Source: Acidimicrobiales bacterium (GTDB lineage Bacteria > Actinomycetota > Acidimicrobiia > Acidimicrobiales > Bog-793). From it: DNA of 64,000 nt. Shown here one piece after another: positions 24,821 to 33,170 of the stretch (position 1 is the first letter of the stretch; the number at the start of each line of letters is the position of its first letter). The notes beneath the pieces are model-generated. The model was not told where the DNA came from. It did no database searches and saw nothing but the letters and a program-made list of their open reading frames with translations. Where the stretch lies: assembly GCA_035533595.1 (NCBI GenBank), contig DATLTN010000053.1, positions 1 through 64,000 on the forward strand, in the 5' to 3' direction. Both the position numbers and the translations under genes were made by a program.

Positions 24821-25254
24821 GCCACGCCCTCGAAGACCCCGGTGCTGCCGCGCACCGCCAGCGAGGCGGCCGCCTGGCGGTTCGCGTTGGCGATCGCCTC
24901 GATCATCTCGCGCACGCCGCGCAGGTGGACTGCGTCCTTGGTGAGGTTCGCCTGCACCAGCCGGTTGAGGCAGAAGGTGTAGGTGCCCGCGAGCGCCGCG
25001 CCGAGCGCGGTCTCGCGGTCGAGGGGGTCGCGCAGTGCGTAGAGGATCTCCTGAGCGTGCACGAGCGCCTCGCTCGTCTGTTCGATCAGGCGGTGCGCGA
25101 GACCCTCGGCCGCGTCGTCGAGGTCGCGGAGCAGCTTGTCGAAGAGCATCAGGAGACGCTGCTCGGGCGTCGCCGTCTCGATCTGGTCGGCCAGGTAGCG
25201 GGCGCGGTAGGCCTCGGCCTGGAGGAGCTCGAAGTGCCCTTCGGTCGTCGTCAT
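24817..25254 (-). CDS. fliS: Flagellin export chaperone FliS
   Basis: FliS of 145 residues, the chaperone that keeps flagellin unpolymerised before export. It has the family start (YRARYLADQIETATPEQRLLMLFDKLLRDL, about 16-45) and the second helix pair DPLDRETALGAALAGTYTFCLNRLVQAN. The C-terminus (Gln/Ala-rich) extends past the usual end by some 20 residues. Directly downstream of fliD with a 2-nt gap. Confidence 0.95.
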   Translation of the reverse strand: MTTTEGHFELLQAEAYRARYLADQIETATPEQRLLMLFDKLLRDLDDAAEGLAHRLIEQTSEALVHAQEILYALRDPLDRETALGAALAGTYTFCLNRLVQANLTKDAVHLRGVREMIEAIANANRQAAASLAVRGSTGVFEGVA

Positions 25255-25256
25255 CT

Positions 25257-27767
25257 TCAGAAGCCCGTCAGTTTGCTGATCTGGCTGGTGAGCGCGGCAC
25301 CCTCGTTCTTCACCGATCCGAGGGTCTGCTCCATCTGCGCGAACTGCTTCGTGAGCAGGGTCTGCTGCTCCTGCTCGAGGCGCTGGTAGTTGGCGATCTG
25401 GCTGTTGAGGCCGGTCGACTGGTCCGAGAGGCCCTTGATCGCGTCGGAGAGCGAGCCCGTCGCCGCGTCCGAGGCGCTCTTGGAGATCGTGAGCAGCTGC
25501 TGCGCGAGGCCGGGCGTGTAGGTGAAGTTGCCGAGGGCGGTCGGGGAGCTCACCCCCGTGGTCGTGACCTGCAGGGTGAGGCCGTGCAGCGTCGGGTCCT
25601 TGGAGGGCGAGATCAGCTCCTGGCCCGTGCCCGTGGCGAGGACTCCGTTGATCGATCCCGCGACGTCGGTCCCGGTGAAGGTCGCCGGAGTGTTCGCCGT
25701 CGCTCCGCCGAGGCCGGTCGTACCCGGGGCGGTCGAGTCGCTCGTCACCGAGAAGGTCGCCCCCGACCCGAAGCCGGCGCTCTGCACTTGCAGCTGGTCA
25801 CCGCCGCTCACGAAGGCCGAGAGGGAGAGGCCGTTCGCCGCGAACAGCTGGTTGAGGCCCGTCGCGACCTGGTCGAGGGACTGCCCGGCGCTCACCGAGT
25901 ACTGGGCGCTCGCGCCGTTGGCGGTGACCGTCAGGTTCTCGCCGGCGGTGACGGTTCCCCCCGAGAGCACCGCCCCGAGGTCGCTCGCGGGCGCCGCCGA
26001 CTGGGTGAGCGAGACGGCGTAGGTGCCGGTCGCGGTCGAGGGGTCCCCGTAGACGAGGCTCACCTGCCCGGCGTTGGAGGGCGAGGCGGGGCTGAAGGTG
26101 CCCCCGGCGGTGAAGAGCGCCGCCACGGCCGAGGGGTTCTGGGCGTAGGCCTTCTCGAAGGCGTTCTGGTCGAACGTGATCGTCCCGGTCTGGGTGAGGG
26201 TGATTCCCACCGCGGTCGCCGAGCCGAGGCCGGAGGTTCCCGCAGCGGTCGCGAAGGTGGAGAGGATCGACTGCTGGAGGGCGGAGACCACCGCCGAGCC
26301 CATCAGGGGGCCCCCGGTCTTGGTCGTCGCGTTGTAGCCGGCGAGGGTCGAGATGTCCGACAGCGCCTGGTTGGCGGCGCTCACGAGGGTCGACACCGAG
26401 TTCGCCTCGCCGCTCGCGTCGGGGGCCACGGTGACCGTCGTGGTGCCGAGCGAGGCGACCGTCACCGAGGCCCCCTGCAGGAGGTTGGTGAAGGTGTTCG
26501 TCGAGGACTGGAGCGTGTAGCCGTTGACGCCGCCGACGGTCACCGCGGCGTCCGCCGCGGCGGTGATCGTGGAGAGCGAGCCGAGCGAGCCGCCCGACAG
26601 CGGCGCCGAGTCGACGCTCACCGCACCGCCGAGACCGGTCGCGTCCGAGGTCACCTGCAGGCGGTAATGGCCCGAGGCCTCCTGGACCGCGGTCGCGGTG
26701 AGGCCGAGGCCCGCGGCGTTCAGGTTGGAGACGAGCGAGGAGAGGCTCCCGTTCCCCGTGCTCACGAGCGCCGCCTGCGCCTTCCCGGCCGAGACGAGCG
26801 CCCCCGAGACCCCCGGCTGCGTGGCGACCGCGGCGCTGATCGTCCCACTCGGGGCGTTCAGGGTCACGGTGCCCCCGGGGTTGATCGCGCTGAGCGTCGT
26901 CGAGGTCCCGTCGACCGCGACGACCGCGTCCGAGCCGGTGGCGCTGGCGCCGCTCGTGAGGCCGAGGGTCGAGAGGCCATTGCCGCCGGTGGCCCCGAGC
27001 GTGGCCGCGCTCCCCTGCTCGTCGGTCGAGAGCTGCAGGCTGCCGTTCTCCGAGAGCGAGGCGGTGACCGCGGCGCCGGCGCTCGCGGCGGCGGCGTTCA
27101 CCGCTGCGACGAGGCCGCTCGCGCTGTAGCTGCCCGCCGCGAGGGTGAGGGTCTTCGGTGCGCCCCCGACGTCGAGGGTCAGCGTGTCGTTGGTGCCGCC
27201 CGTGATCGTGGTGCTCGCGCCGGGCACGCCGCCGAGGAGCGTCGCCGCCGCCGAGGACTGGCTGACGGTGATCGTGTGGCTGCCGATCGTGAGCGCTCCT
27301 GCGCCGGCGAGGCCACTGAAGCCGAGGGCCGCTCCACCGGTCGCGGCGAGCACGGAGGCGCCGCTCGAGACGGTGGCAGCGGGGCTCGTGACACTGCCGC
27401 TCGAGAGCAGGACGTTTCCCTGCGCGAGCGCGCTCACGGTGAAGCCGAGGGTGGCCGGCGTGGCGCCGGCCGAGGCGGTGGCGGTTGCGACCGCGGTGTT
27501 CTGCGAGGTCGCCGTCATGAGGTTCCACGCCGAGGCGGTGTTCAGCGCGCCGGCGGCGGTCTGCAGCGACTGGAAGTCCGAGTTCAGCGTGCGGTAGTCG
27601 CCCGACTGGTTGGAGAGGCTGGTCTGCTCGTTCTGCAGGTTGGTGATCGGCGCTTGGTAGGCCTGCAGCAGCGCCTGGATCACCTGGGTGGTGTTGATCC
27701 CCGAGACGATGCCGTTCACGAGGAGGGGCGCGGCGGCGCTCGAGGTGGTGCCCGCCACGTTGGTCAT
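25257..27767 (-). CDS. fliD: Flagellar filament cap protein FliD
   Basis: FliD of 836 residues, nearly double the common length. The N-terminus has the FliD_N pattern (GIVSGINTTQVIQALLQAYQ at about 18-37) and the C-terminal 60 residues the FliD_C pattern (ISKSASDAATGSLSDAIKGL and a terminal coiled coil). The middle is a long Ser/Thr/Gly/Ala-rich region with several flagellin-IN-like blocks, e.g. LTLAAGSYSASGLVAAVNAA. The cap helps flagellin fold at the filament tip. The ATG chosen has GGAGG 7 nt upstream. The size suggests a cap with enlarged outward-facing domains, possibly adhesive. Confidence 0.94.
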   Translation of the reverse strand: MTNVAGTTSSAAAPLLVNGIVSGINTTQVIQALLQAYQAPITNLQNEQTSLSNQSGDYRTLNSDFQSLQTAAGALNTASAWNLMTATSQNTAVATATASAGATPATLGFTVSALAQGNVLLSSGSVTSPAATVSSGASVLAATGGAALGFSGLAGAGALTIGSHTITVSQSSAAATLLGGVPGASTTITGGTNDTLTLDVGGAPKTLTLAAGSYSASGLVAAVNAAAASAGAAVTASLSENGSLQLSTDEQGSAATLGATGGNGLSTLGLTSGASATGSDAVVAVDGTSTTLSAINPGGTVTLNAPSGTISAAVATQPGVSGALVSAGKAQAALVSTGNGSLSSLVSNLNAAGLGLTATAVQEASGHYRLQVTSDATGLGGAVSVDSAPLSGGSLGSLSTITAAADAAVTVGGVNGYTLQSSTNTFTNLLQGASVTVASLGTTTVTVAPDASGEANSVSTLVSAANQALSDISTLAGYNATTKTGGPLMGSAVVSALQQSILSTFATAAGTSGLGSATAVGITLTQTGTITFDQNAFEKAYAQNPSAVAALFTAGGTFSPASPSNAGQVSLVYGDPSTATGTYAVSLTQSAAPASDLGAVLSGGTVTAGENLTVTANGASAQYSVSAGQSLDQVATGLNQLFAANGLSLSAFVSGGDQLQVQSAGFGSGATFSVTSDSTAPGTTGLGGATANTPATFTGTDVAGSINGVLATGTGQELISPSKDPTLHGLTLQVTTTGVSSPTALGNFTYTPGLAQQLLTISKSASDAATGSLSDAIKGLSDQSTGLNSQIANYQRLEQEQQTLLTKQFAQMEQTLGSVKNEGAALTSQISKLTGF

Positions 27768-27870
27768 CGCCTCACCTCCCTCACCTCGGCCGCCGCTCGG
27801 CCCTACGCGCTGCTTCGTCCCGTCCGAGGACAAGGCGAAGCACCGCTACTGCCGTCCCGAGGCCCCGTCC

Positions 27871-27893
27871 CCAGGCGCCACTTCGGCGCCGGG
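27871..27893 (-). terminator. Hairpin downstream of fliC
   Basis: Twenty-five nt past the fliC stop, in the leftward direction, GGCGCC-GAAGT-GGCGCC forms a 6-bp perfect GC stem with a 5-nt loop, flanked by a further CC/GG pair after one mismatch. There is no U-tract, as is common for actinobacterial terminators. It probably separates the abundant fliC message from fliD. Confidence 0.5.
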
Positions 27894-27918
27894 AGCCGGG
27901 ACCGGGGGTCCGTCAAGC

Positions 27919-28752
27919 TCAGACGAGCTTCAGCACGAGCGAAGGCGCCTGCTGGGCCTGCGCCAACATCGACGTGCCGGTCTGCATCAGGATCTGGTCC
28001 GTGGAGAAGGTGGTCATCTCCTGGGCCATGTTCACGTCGACGAGCTGGCTGTCAGCAGCAGAGAGGTTCTGCTGGCCGACGGTCAGGTTCGCGGCGATCG
28101 ACTGCAGCTCGTTCTGGATAGCGCCGACGCTCGCCTCGATGTTGTCGACGGTCGAGATGGCCGACTGCACCGCGCTGATCGCCGCCTGAGCGGAGCTCGC
28201 GGAGCCGACGCCCACCGAGCCGGTGGTGACGCCGAGCGCACCCGAAGTCGCCGCCGAGATGCTCACCGAGACCTGCTGGTTGGTCAGGTTGAACGCGCCC
28301 ACCTGCAGCACCTGGCTGGTGAACGTCCCGTCGAGGAGGTTCGTCTTGCCGTAGCTGGTGGTGTTGGCGATCTGGTCGATGTCGGCCTGCAGCGCCTGGA
28401 ACTCCTGCTGGTTGGCACCGAGCGACGTGGAGTCGTTGGTGGCACCGTTGGCCGAGGAGAGCGCGAGCTGGTTCATCGTCTGGAGAATCGACGAGATCTG
28501 GTTCAGCGCGCCCGACGCGGTCTGCACGAGCGAGACACCGTTCTGTGCGTTGGAGATGGCGACGGAGTAGCCGTTGGCCTGCGACTCGAGCGCCTGGCTC
28601 GTGACGTAGGCGGCGGGGCCGTCCGCAGCCGTCTGGATCGCAAGACCCGAGGAGAGCTCCCCGATGGCCTTGGTCTCCGCGTTGTCGGTGGAGTTCAGGT
28701 TGTTGTACGCCGAGATGGCGGACAGGTTCGTGTCAACGACGAGAGAAGACAT
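27919..28752 (-). CDS. fliC: Flagellin
   Basis: A flagellin of 277 residues, consisting almost only of the D0/D1 parts. N-terminal motifs: NLSAISAYNNLNSTDNAETK (about 9-28), then ELSSGLAIQTAADGPAAYVT and NAQNGVSLVQTASGALN. C-terminal motif: ILMQTGTSMLAQAQQAPSLV. The surface-exposed D2/D3 domains are essentially absent, which makes a short filament subunit close in size to Bacillus Hag. Many Ser/Thr residues remain in the middle and could be O-glycosylated, consistent with the glycosyltransferase genes transcribed divergently next door. A sigma-28-like promoter and a leader of about 120 nt precede it. Confidence 0.97.
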   Translation of the reverse strand: MSSLVVDTNLSAISAYNNLNSTDNAETKAIGELSSGLAIQTAADGPAAYVTSQALESQANGYSVAISNAQNGVSLVQTASGALNQISSILQTMNQLALSSANGATNDSTSLGANQQEFQALQADIDQIANTTSYGKTNLLDGTFTSQVLQVGAFNLTNQQVSVSISAATSGALGVTTGSVGVGSASSAQAAISAVQSAISTVDNIEASVGAIQNELQSIAANLTVGQQNLSAADSQLVDVNMAQEMTTFSTDQILMQTGTSMLAQAQQAPSLVLKLV

Positions 28753-28876
28753 CCATTTCCTCACTTTTCGCTTGGCGGCCCACGTCTTGCGGGTCGCACA
28801 CCCTTGGCCCCAGATGGAGCCATGGGATATATCGACCGACAGGGGCGGGACCTTGAGGGCTCCGTGGGAATTCCTC
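28752..28876 (-). promoter_or_regulatory. fliC leader with GGA motifs (candidate CsrA target)
   Basis: The predicted flagellin leader contains four GGA triplets on the coding strand: 28872-28874, 28861-28863, 28758-28760 inside the GAGGAAAT ribosome-binding region, and 28752-28754 at the start codon. CsrA recognises ANGGA-type motifs and in Bacillus it represses flagellin translation through such sites. A CsrA-like fusion protein is encoded at 40.4 kb, which makes this leader a reasonable target. No binding has been shown; GGA is frequent in GC-rich DNA. Confidence 0.4.
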
Positions 28877-28882
28877 GCCAGC

Positions 28883-28910
28883 TGATCGGAGCGCCGGGCA
28901 AATCCCTTTA
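28883..28910 (-). promoter_or_regulatory. Sigma-28-like promoter for fliC
   Basis: Read leftwards, TAAA (28910-28907) and TCCGATCA (28890-28883) are separated by 16 nt. The -35 is a perfect match to the sigma-28 consensus and the -10 matches 6 of 8. The predicted start near 28875 gives a leader of about 120 nt before the flagellin ATG. This is the expected target of the FliA/WhiG-type factors in the window. Confidence 0.75.
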
Positions 28911-28973
28911 GCGCGCCGCGGCGGCCGTCGTAAGGAGAGGCGACGGCCCTACGACAGGAGCGACCCGCACCCG

Positions 28974-31900
28974 ATGCCGCACCGCCCACCCGCCACGATC
29001 GCGGTCGTGCCCGGCGCCGCCCCGGCACGCGCCCGGGGCGGCCTCGCCGCGCTCACCGCCGCGCTCGGTCCCCACGACAACCTCGTCCTCCTGCAGGGCG
29101 ATGCCGAGCGCAACCCCCGGCGCTGGTTCGTCCCGCGCAGCGGCGGCGTCGTCCACCCCGACCGCCTCCCCTCCCCCCGGGAGATCGTCGTCGTGGTGGA
29201 CGAGCAGATGGTCGGCTCGCGGGACTGGCTCGAAGAGCTCGTCGCGTGCTTCCTCGATCCCCGCGTCGCGGGCGCCGCCCCCTTCACCAACCGCGCCACG
29301 GGCGAGGAGCTTTTCCTCGGCCTCCCCTACCGCCCCACCGAGAGCGCCGAGCGCGATGCCTTCCTCGCGAGCTTCGCGGAGGGGCGCGCCGCTGCCCTGC
29401 CCGTCACCCACCTCGCGGGGCCGACCCTCGCCCGCCGGGCCGACGTGCTCGCCGCCCACGGAGGCGTGAGCGGCCTCGCCGCCGCGCCCGACCGCTGGCG
29501 CGAGGCGCGCAGCGAGGAGGCCGACGGCTCGCTCGTCGTCGCCGCTCGTGCCTTTGTCCACCACCCCGGCGGGCGTGCCCACTCCCCCGCCGGGCCGCTC
29601 GTCTCGGCCTGTCTCATCGTGAAGGACGAGGAGGCGAACATCGGCCGCTGCCTCGCCTCGCTCGACGGGGCGGTCGACGAGATCGTCGTCTACGACACCG
29701 GCTCCGCGGACGGTACCGTCGAGCTCGCCGAGGAGGCGGGCGCCGCGGTGCACGCGGGCTACTGGGACGACGACTTCTCGCGGGCGCGCAACGCCGCCCT
29801 CGCGCACTGTCGCGGCGAGTGGGTGCTGTCGATCGACGCGGACGAGGCGCTCGTCGCGCCCGACCCCGGCGCGTTGCGGTCGTTCCTCGCCGCCGCGCCG
29901 ACGGCGACCGAGGGCTTCCTCGTGACGATCGACAACCTGCGCGGCACCGACACCGCGACCGTCCTCTCGCATCCGGCCTGTCGCCTGTTCCGTCGCGCCG
30001 CCGGCCACTGGGACGGTCGCATCCACGAGCAGGTGGTCGCCCGCGCCGGCAGTCGCGACCTCTCGCTCGCGGCGATCGACCTCTGCCGCCTCACCCACTG
30101 GGGCTATGTGCAGGCGGCGCTCGCCGGGCGCGACAAGGGGGCGCGCAACGTGCGCACCGCCTTCGGGGACCTCGCCGGCGGCTCGGAGCTCGACCCCGGT
30201 GAGCGGCTCACGAGCCTCGGCCGCTCCTATCTGATGGCGAGCCGCCTCGAGGAAGGAATCGAGATCACGCGGCGGGCGGTGAGCGCGGCCGCCGGGCGCC
30301 CGAGCACCGAGCGCCTCGCGCGCCGCGCCCTCATCGAGGGGCTGCTCGCGCTCGGCGCCTTCGAGGAGGCGCTCGAGGAGTGCGCAGCACTGGCGTCCAT
30401 GCAGCAGGTCCCGACGATCGCCAACGCGCACGCCGGCGCGGCCCTCCTCGCGCTCGAAAGGCACGAAGAGGCGCTCGTCGCCTTCGAGTCCGTGCGTGCC
30501 GGGACCGACGACGACGGCTTCGACTACGACCCGAGCTTCGTCGCAGCGCCGAAGGCGGAGTGCCTCGCCGCCCTCGGTCGGCACGGTGCCGCGGCCGACG
30601 TGCTGCTCGGCTGCCTGCGCGAGCAGGGGGGCATCGACGCCCACCTCGGGCTGCTCGTCGAGTGCCTGAGCGAGGCGGAGCGCCCGCTCGGCGAGGTCGC
30701 GGACGCGATCCCCGAGGGGCGCTCGCGCGCCTTCGTGCCGCAGCTCCTCCAGCTGCAGCCCGACGCGGCCGACCGGGTCCTCGAGGCGTGGATCGAGCGA
30801 CGCCCCGACGACCTCGCGGTGCTCGCAGCTGCCGGCCGCCTCGGCCCCCGTCTGCCGGTCGCCCGCCAGCTCGCCTGGTCGACGCGCCTGCGCGCGCACG
30901 GCCTCGGCGGCTCCTGCCCCCTCGTCCTCGGTGCGGCCGAGAGCGGCCTCGACCCGGCGACGCGTGCCCTCGGTGCCGCGGTCGCCCAGCTCGCCTTCGG
31001 TGACGAGACCGCGGCGATGGCCTTCGTCGCCTCGGTGCTCGGCACCCCGCTGGCGGCCCGCGAGGAGCTCCTCGCGGCGCTCGGCCAGCTCGACGGCGGC
31101 GTGGCGGCCCTCGCGGCGCGCCTGCTACCGACGGCGGCAGCGCCCTGTGACCTCCCCTCCGGCGGCAACGGCCGCCGCAGCGTGCTCCTCGTCAGCGAGC
31201 GGGCGCCGGCGCCTTCGGCCTACGCGCTCGCCCGTGAGCTGCGGGTGCACGGCCACGCGGTCACCCTCATGCAACCGCAGCCGGCGGCACCCGCCGAGGC
31301 GCTCCTCGCGCCGCATCAGGTGCGCGTGCACGGCTTCGCCACCGACGGTGCCGGTCCCGGGCTTCTCGCCCTCGCCGCGCAGCTCACCGCCACGGCCGCC
31401 TACGACACGGTCGTGCTCGCTGGCACGAGGGAGACGACCGTGACCGGCCTGCGGGCGCTCGCCCCCCTCGCGGCGTTGCTCTCGTTCGAGCAGGAGGCGG
31501 CGAGCAGCTTCCTCCGTCCGCTCGCGGTGGAACACCAGCCGCCTCGCTGGTTGCTCGGCGAGCCGCACTGGGAGGAGCTCTTCGGCGAGCCGCTCACGAC
31601 GCCCTCCGAGGCACGCCACGGCCTGCTCGTCCTCGGCGAGGCACCGGCGGAGCGAGAGCTCGCCACTGCGCTCCTCGAGGCGGTCGCCGCCGAGGTCGAG
31701 ATGCCGATCGCGCTCCTCGGCGACCGCGACCTCGGCGAGCTCGCCACCGCGCTGCCCGAGGTCCTCCGCCTCGGCCCCCTCGCCGACCCGCTCCCGTGGC
31801 TGCGCGCGGCGCGCGCCACCCTCGTCTTTCCGGGAACCGAGGTCACCGCGTGGCGGGCGCTCGCCGCCCACGCAGCGACGCCCGCCGTCGAGGTCGCCCT

Positions 31901-33170
31901 CCGGCGCGGCGCCGAGGAGCTCTGCGAGCAGCTGGCAGCGGCGCTCGGCGGCGGAGCCGCGACGGCCGCGACGCGGGTGACCGGTTCGGCCGATCCGCTC
32001 GGCCCGCTCGGCCCCCCCGAGCCGCGGCGTGTCCATCGCCACGGCTCCACCGTGGTGCTCCGGGGGGGCGTCTTCGGCCACGACAGCCTCTCGACAGTCA
32101 ACCGCGAGCTGCTCGTCGCGCTCCGCGAGCGGGGGACTGCCGTCTCGGCGCTCACGGCCGAGGAGCCGACGGCTGCCGAGGGGCGGCGCCTCTCGGACAT
32201 CGCGCTGCATCGTGAGCTGCCTCGCGGGGATGTCGCCCTCGAGATCCGCCACGCCTTCCCCCCGCTGTTCACCCCGACACCGCATCCCCTCGTGCTCATC
32301 CAGCCGTGGGAGTTCGGCTGCCTCCCTGCGGAGTGGGTCGGCCCGCTGCGCGACGTGGTCGACGAGCTGTGGGTGCCGACGCACTACGTTCGCCAGGCGG
32401 CGATCGACAGTGGCGTCGACCCGGCACAGGTCGTCGTCGTGCCGAACGGCGTCGACCCCCGCACCTTCTCCCCCGAGGGCCCCCGGCGTGCGCTGCGCAC
32501 CGGCAAGTCGCTGAAGCTGCTGTTCGTCGGCGGGCTGATCGAGCGCAAGGGCGTCGACGCACTCCTCGAGACGTACTGCAGCACCTTCACCGCCGTCGAC
32601 GACGTCTGCCTGGTGCTGAAGCCCTTCGGCTCGGCGACGGTGTACCGCGACTCGACCCTCGAGGGCGACGTCCGACGCCTCGCGAGCGGCGGCGGGCCGG
32701 AGATCGAGTTCGTCGACGACGACCTCACGGCCGCGGAGATGGCGGCGCTCTACCGGGCCTGCGACGTGCTCGTCCACCCCTACCGCGGGGAGGGCTTCGG
32801 GATGCCGATCGCCGAGGCGATGGCCTGCGGCCTCCCGGTGGTCGTCCCCGACGACGGCGCCTGCCTCGACTTCTGCGACGAGGAGGTCGCCTGGATGATC
32901 CCCACCCGGAGGGTCCCGATCCGCCCGAGCGAGTGGACCCCCGTCGCCGGCGGCTCGTGGTGGCTCGAGCCGAGCCGCGACGGCCTTGCGGCGGCGCTGC
33001 GCGAAGCGTGCGCGGACCAGGCTGGCCGCGAGCGGCGCGGCCGCGCGGGCGCCGAGCGCATCGCCGCGCAGTTCACCTGGAGCCACGCCGCGGAGATCGC
33101 CGCCGGGCGCATCGCCGCCCTCCTCAGCGCCGCCGAAAGGCGCGGCCACGAGCAAGGACGTGCCGCATGA
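28974..33170 (+). CDS. Giant multidomain glycosyltransferase (GT2 + repeats + GT4)
   Basis: A 1398-residue protein transcribed divergently from flagellin. Residues 1-200 look like a reduced family-2 glycosyltransferase. A full GT2 domain starts near 211 (ACLIVKDEEANIGRCLASL, then VYDTGSADGTVELAEEAGA and SIDADEA, its DxD motif), resembling SunS-like enzymes. Residues about 430-700 are helical repeats of TPR character. A GT4 domain fills about 1030-1395, with LLFVGGLIERKGVDALLETY and the donor-binding EGFGMPIAE (E-x7-E, about 1271-1279). Such enzymes build glycans on proteins or carriers. Its position between fliC and flhA, and coupling to two more genes, suggests flagellin O-glycosylation. Confidence 0.85.
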   Translation: MPHRPPATIAVVPGAAPARARGGLAALTAALGPHDNLVLLQGDAERNPRRWFVPRSGGVVHPDRLPSPREIVVVVDEQMVGSRDWLEELVACFLDPRVAGAAPFTNRATGEELFLGLPYRPTESAERDAFLASFAEGRAAALPVTHLAGPTLARRADVLAAHGGVSGLAAAPDRWREARSEEADGSLVVAARAFVHHPGGRAHSPAGPLVSACLIVKDEEANIGRCLASLDGAVDEIVVYDTGSADGTVELAEEAGAAVHAGYWDDDFSRARNAALAHCRGEWVLSIDADEALVAPDPGALRSFLAAAPTATEGFLVTIDNLRGTDTATVLSHPACRLFRRAAGHWDGRIHEQVVARAGSRDLSLAAIDLCRLTHWGYVQAALAGRDKGARNVRTAFGDLAGGSELDPGERLTSLGRSYLMASRLEEGIEITRRAVSAAAGRPSTERLARRALIEGLLALGAFEEALEECAALASMQQVPTIANAHAGAALLALERHEEALVAFESVRAGTDDDGFDYDPSFVAAPKAECLAALGRHGAAADVLLGCLREQGGIDAHLGLLVECLSEAERPLGEVADAIPEGRSRAFVPQLLQLQPDAADRVLEAWIERRPDDLAVLAAAGRLGPRLPVARQLAWSTRLRAHGLGGSCPLVLGAAESGLDPATRALGAAVAQLAFGDETAAMAFVASVLGTPLAAREELLAALGQLDGGVAALAARLLPTAAAPCDLPSGGNGRRSVLLVSERAPAPSAYALARELRVHGHAVTLMQPQPAAPAEALLAPHQVRVHGFATDGAGPGLLALAAQLTATAAYDTVVLAGTRETTVTGLRALAPLAALLSFEQEAASSFLRPLAVEHQPPRWLLGEPHWEELFGEPLTTPSEARHGLLVLGEAPAERELATALLEAVAAEVEMPIALLGDRDLGELATALPEVLRLGPLADPLPWLRAARATLVFPGTEVTAWRALAAHAATPAVEVALRRGAEELCEQLAAALGGGAATAATRVTGSADPLGPLGPPEPRRVHRHGSTVVLRGGVFGHDSLSTVNRELLVALRERGTAVSALTAEEPTAAEGRRLSDIALHRELPRGDVALEIRHAFPPLFTPTPHPLVLIQPWEFGCLPAEWVGPLRDVVDELWVPTHYVRQAAIDSGVDPAQVVVVPNGVDPRTFSPEGPRRALRTGKSLKLLFVGGLIERKGVDALLETYCSTFTAVDDVCLVLKPFGSATVYRDSTLEGDVRRLASGGGPEIEFVDDDLTAAEMAALYRACDVLVHPYRGEGFGMPIAEAMACGLPVVVPDDGACLDFCDEEVAWMIPTRRVPIRPSEWTPVAGGSWWLEPSRDGLAAALREACADQAGRERRGRAGAERIAAQFTWSHAAEIAAGRIAALLSAAERRGHEQGRAA

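Noticed and set aside
25035-28121. 1028-residue open frame antisense to fliD and fliC
   Set aside because: It is Arg/Gly-rich shadow sequence on the opposite strand of clear fliD and fliC genes, caused by high third-position GC.
28908-30899. 663-residue leftward frame over the glycosyltransferase start
   Set aside because: Overlaps the clear GT2 domain on the other strand and has no motif.
31125-33155. 676-residue frame antisense to the giant glycosyltransferase
   Set aside because: Antisense to a sense gene with GT4 motifs; no family pattern.
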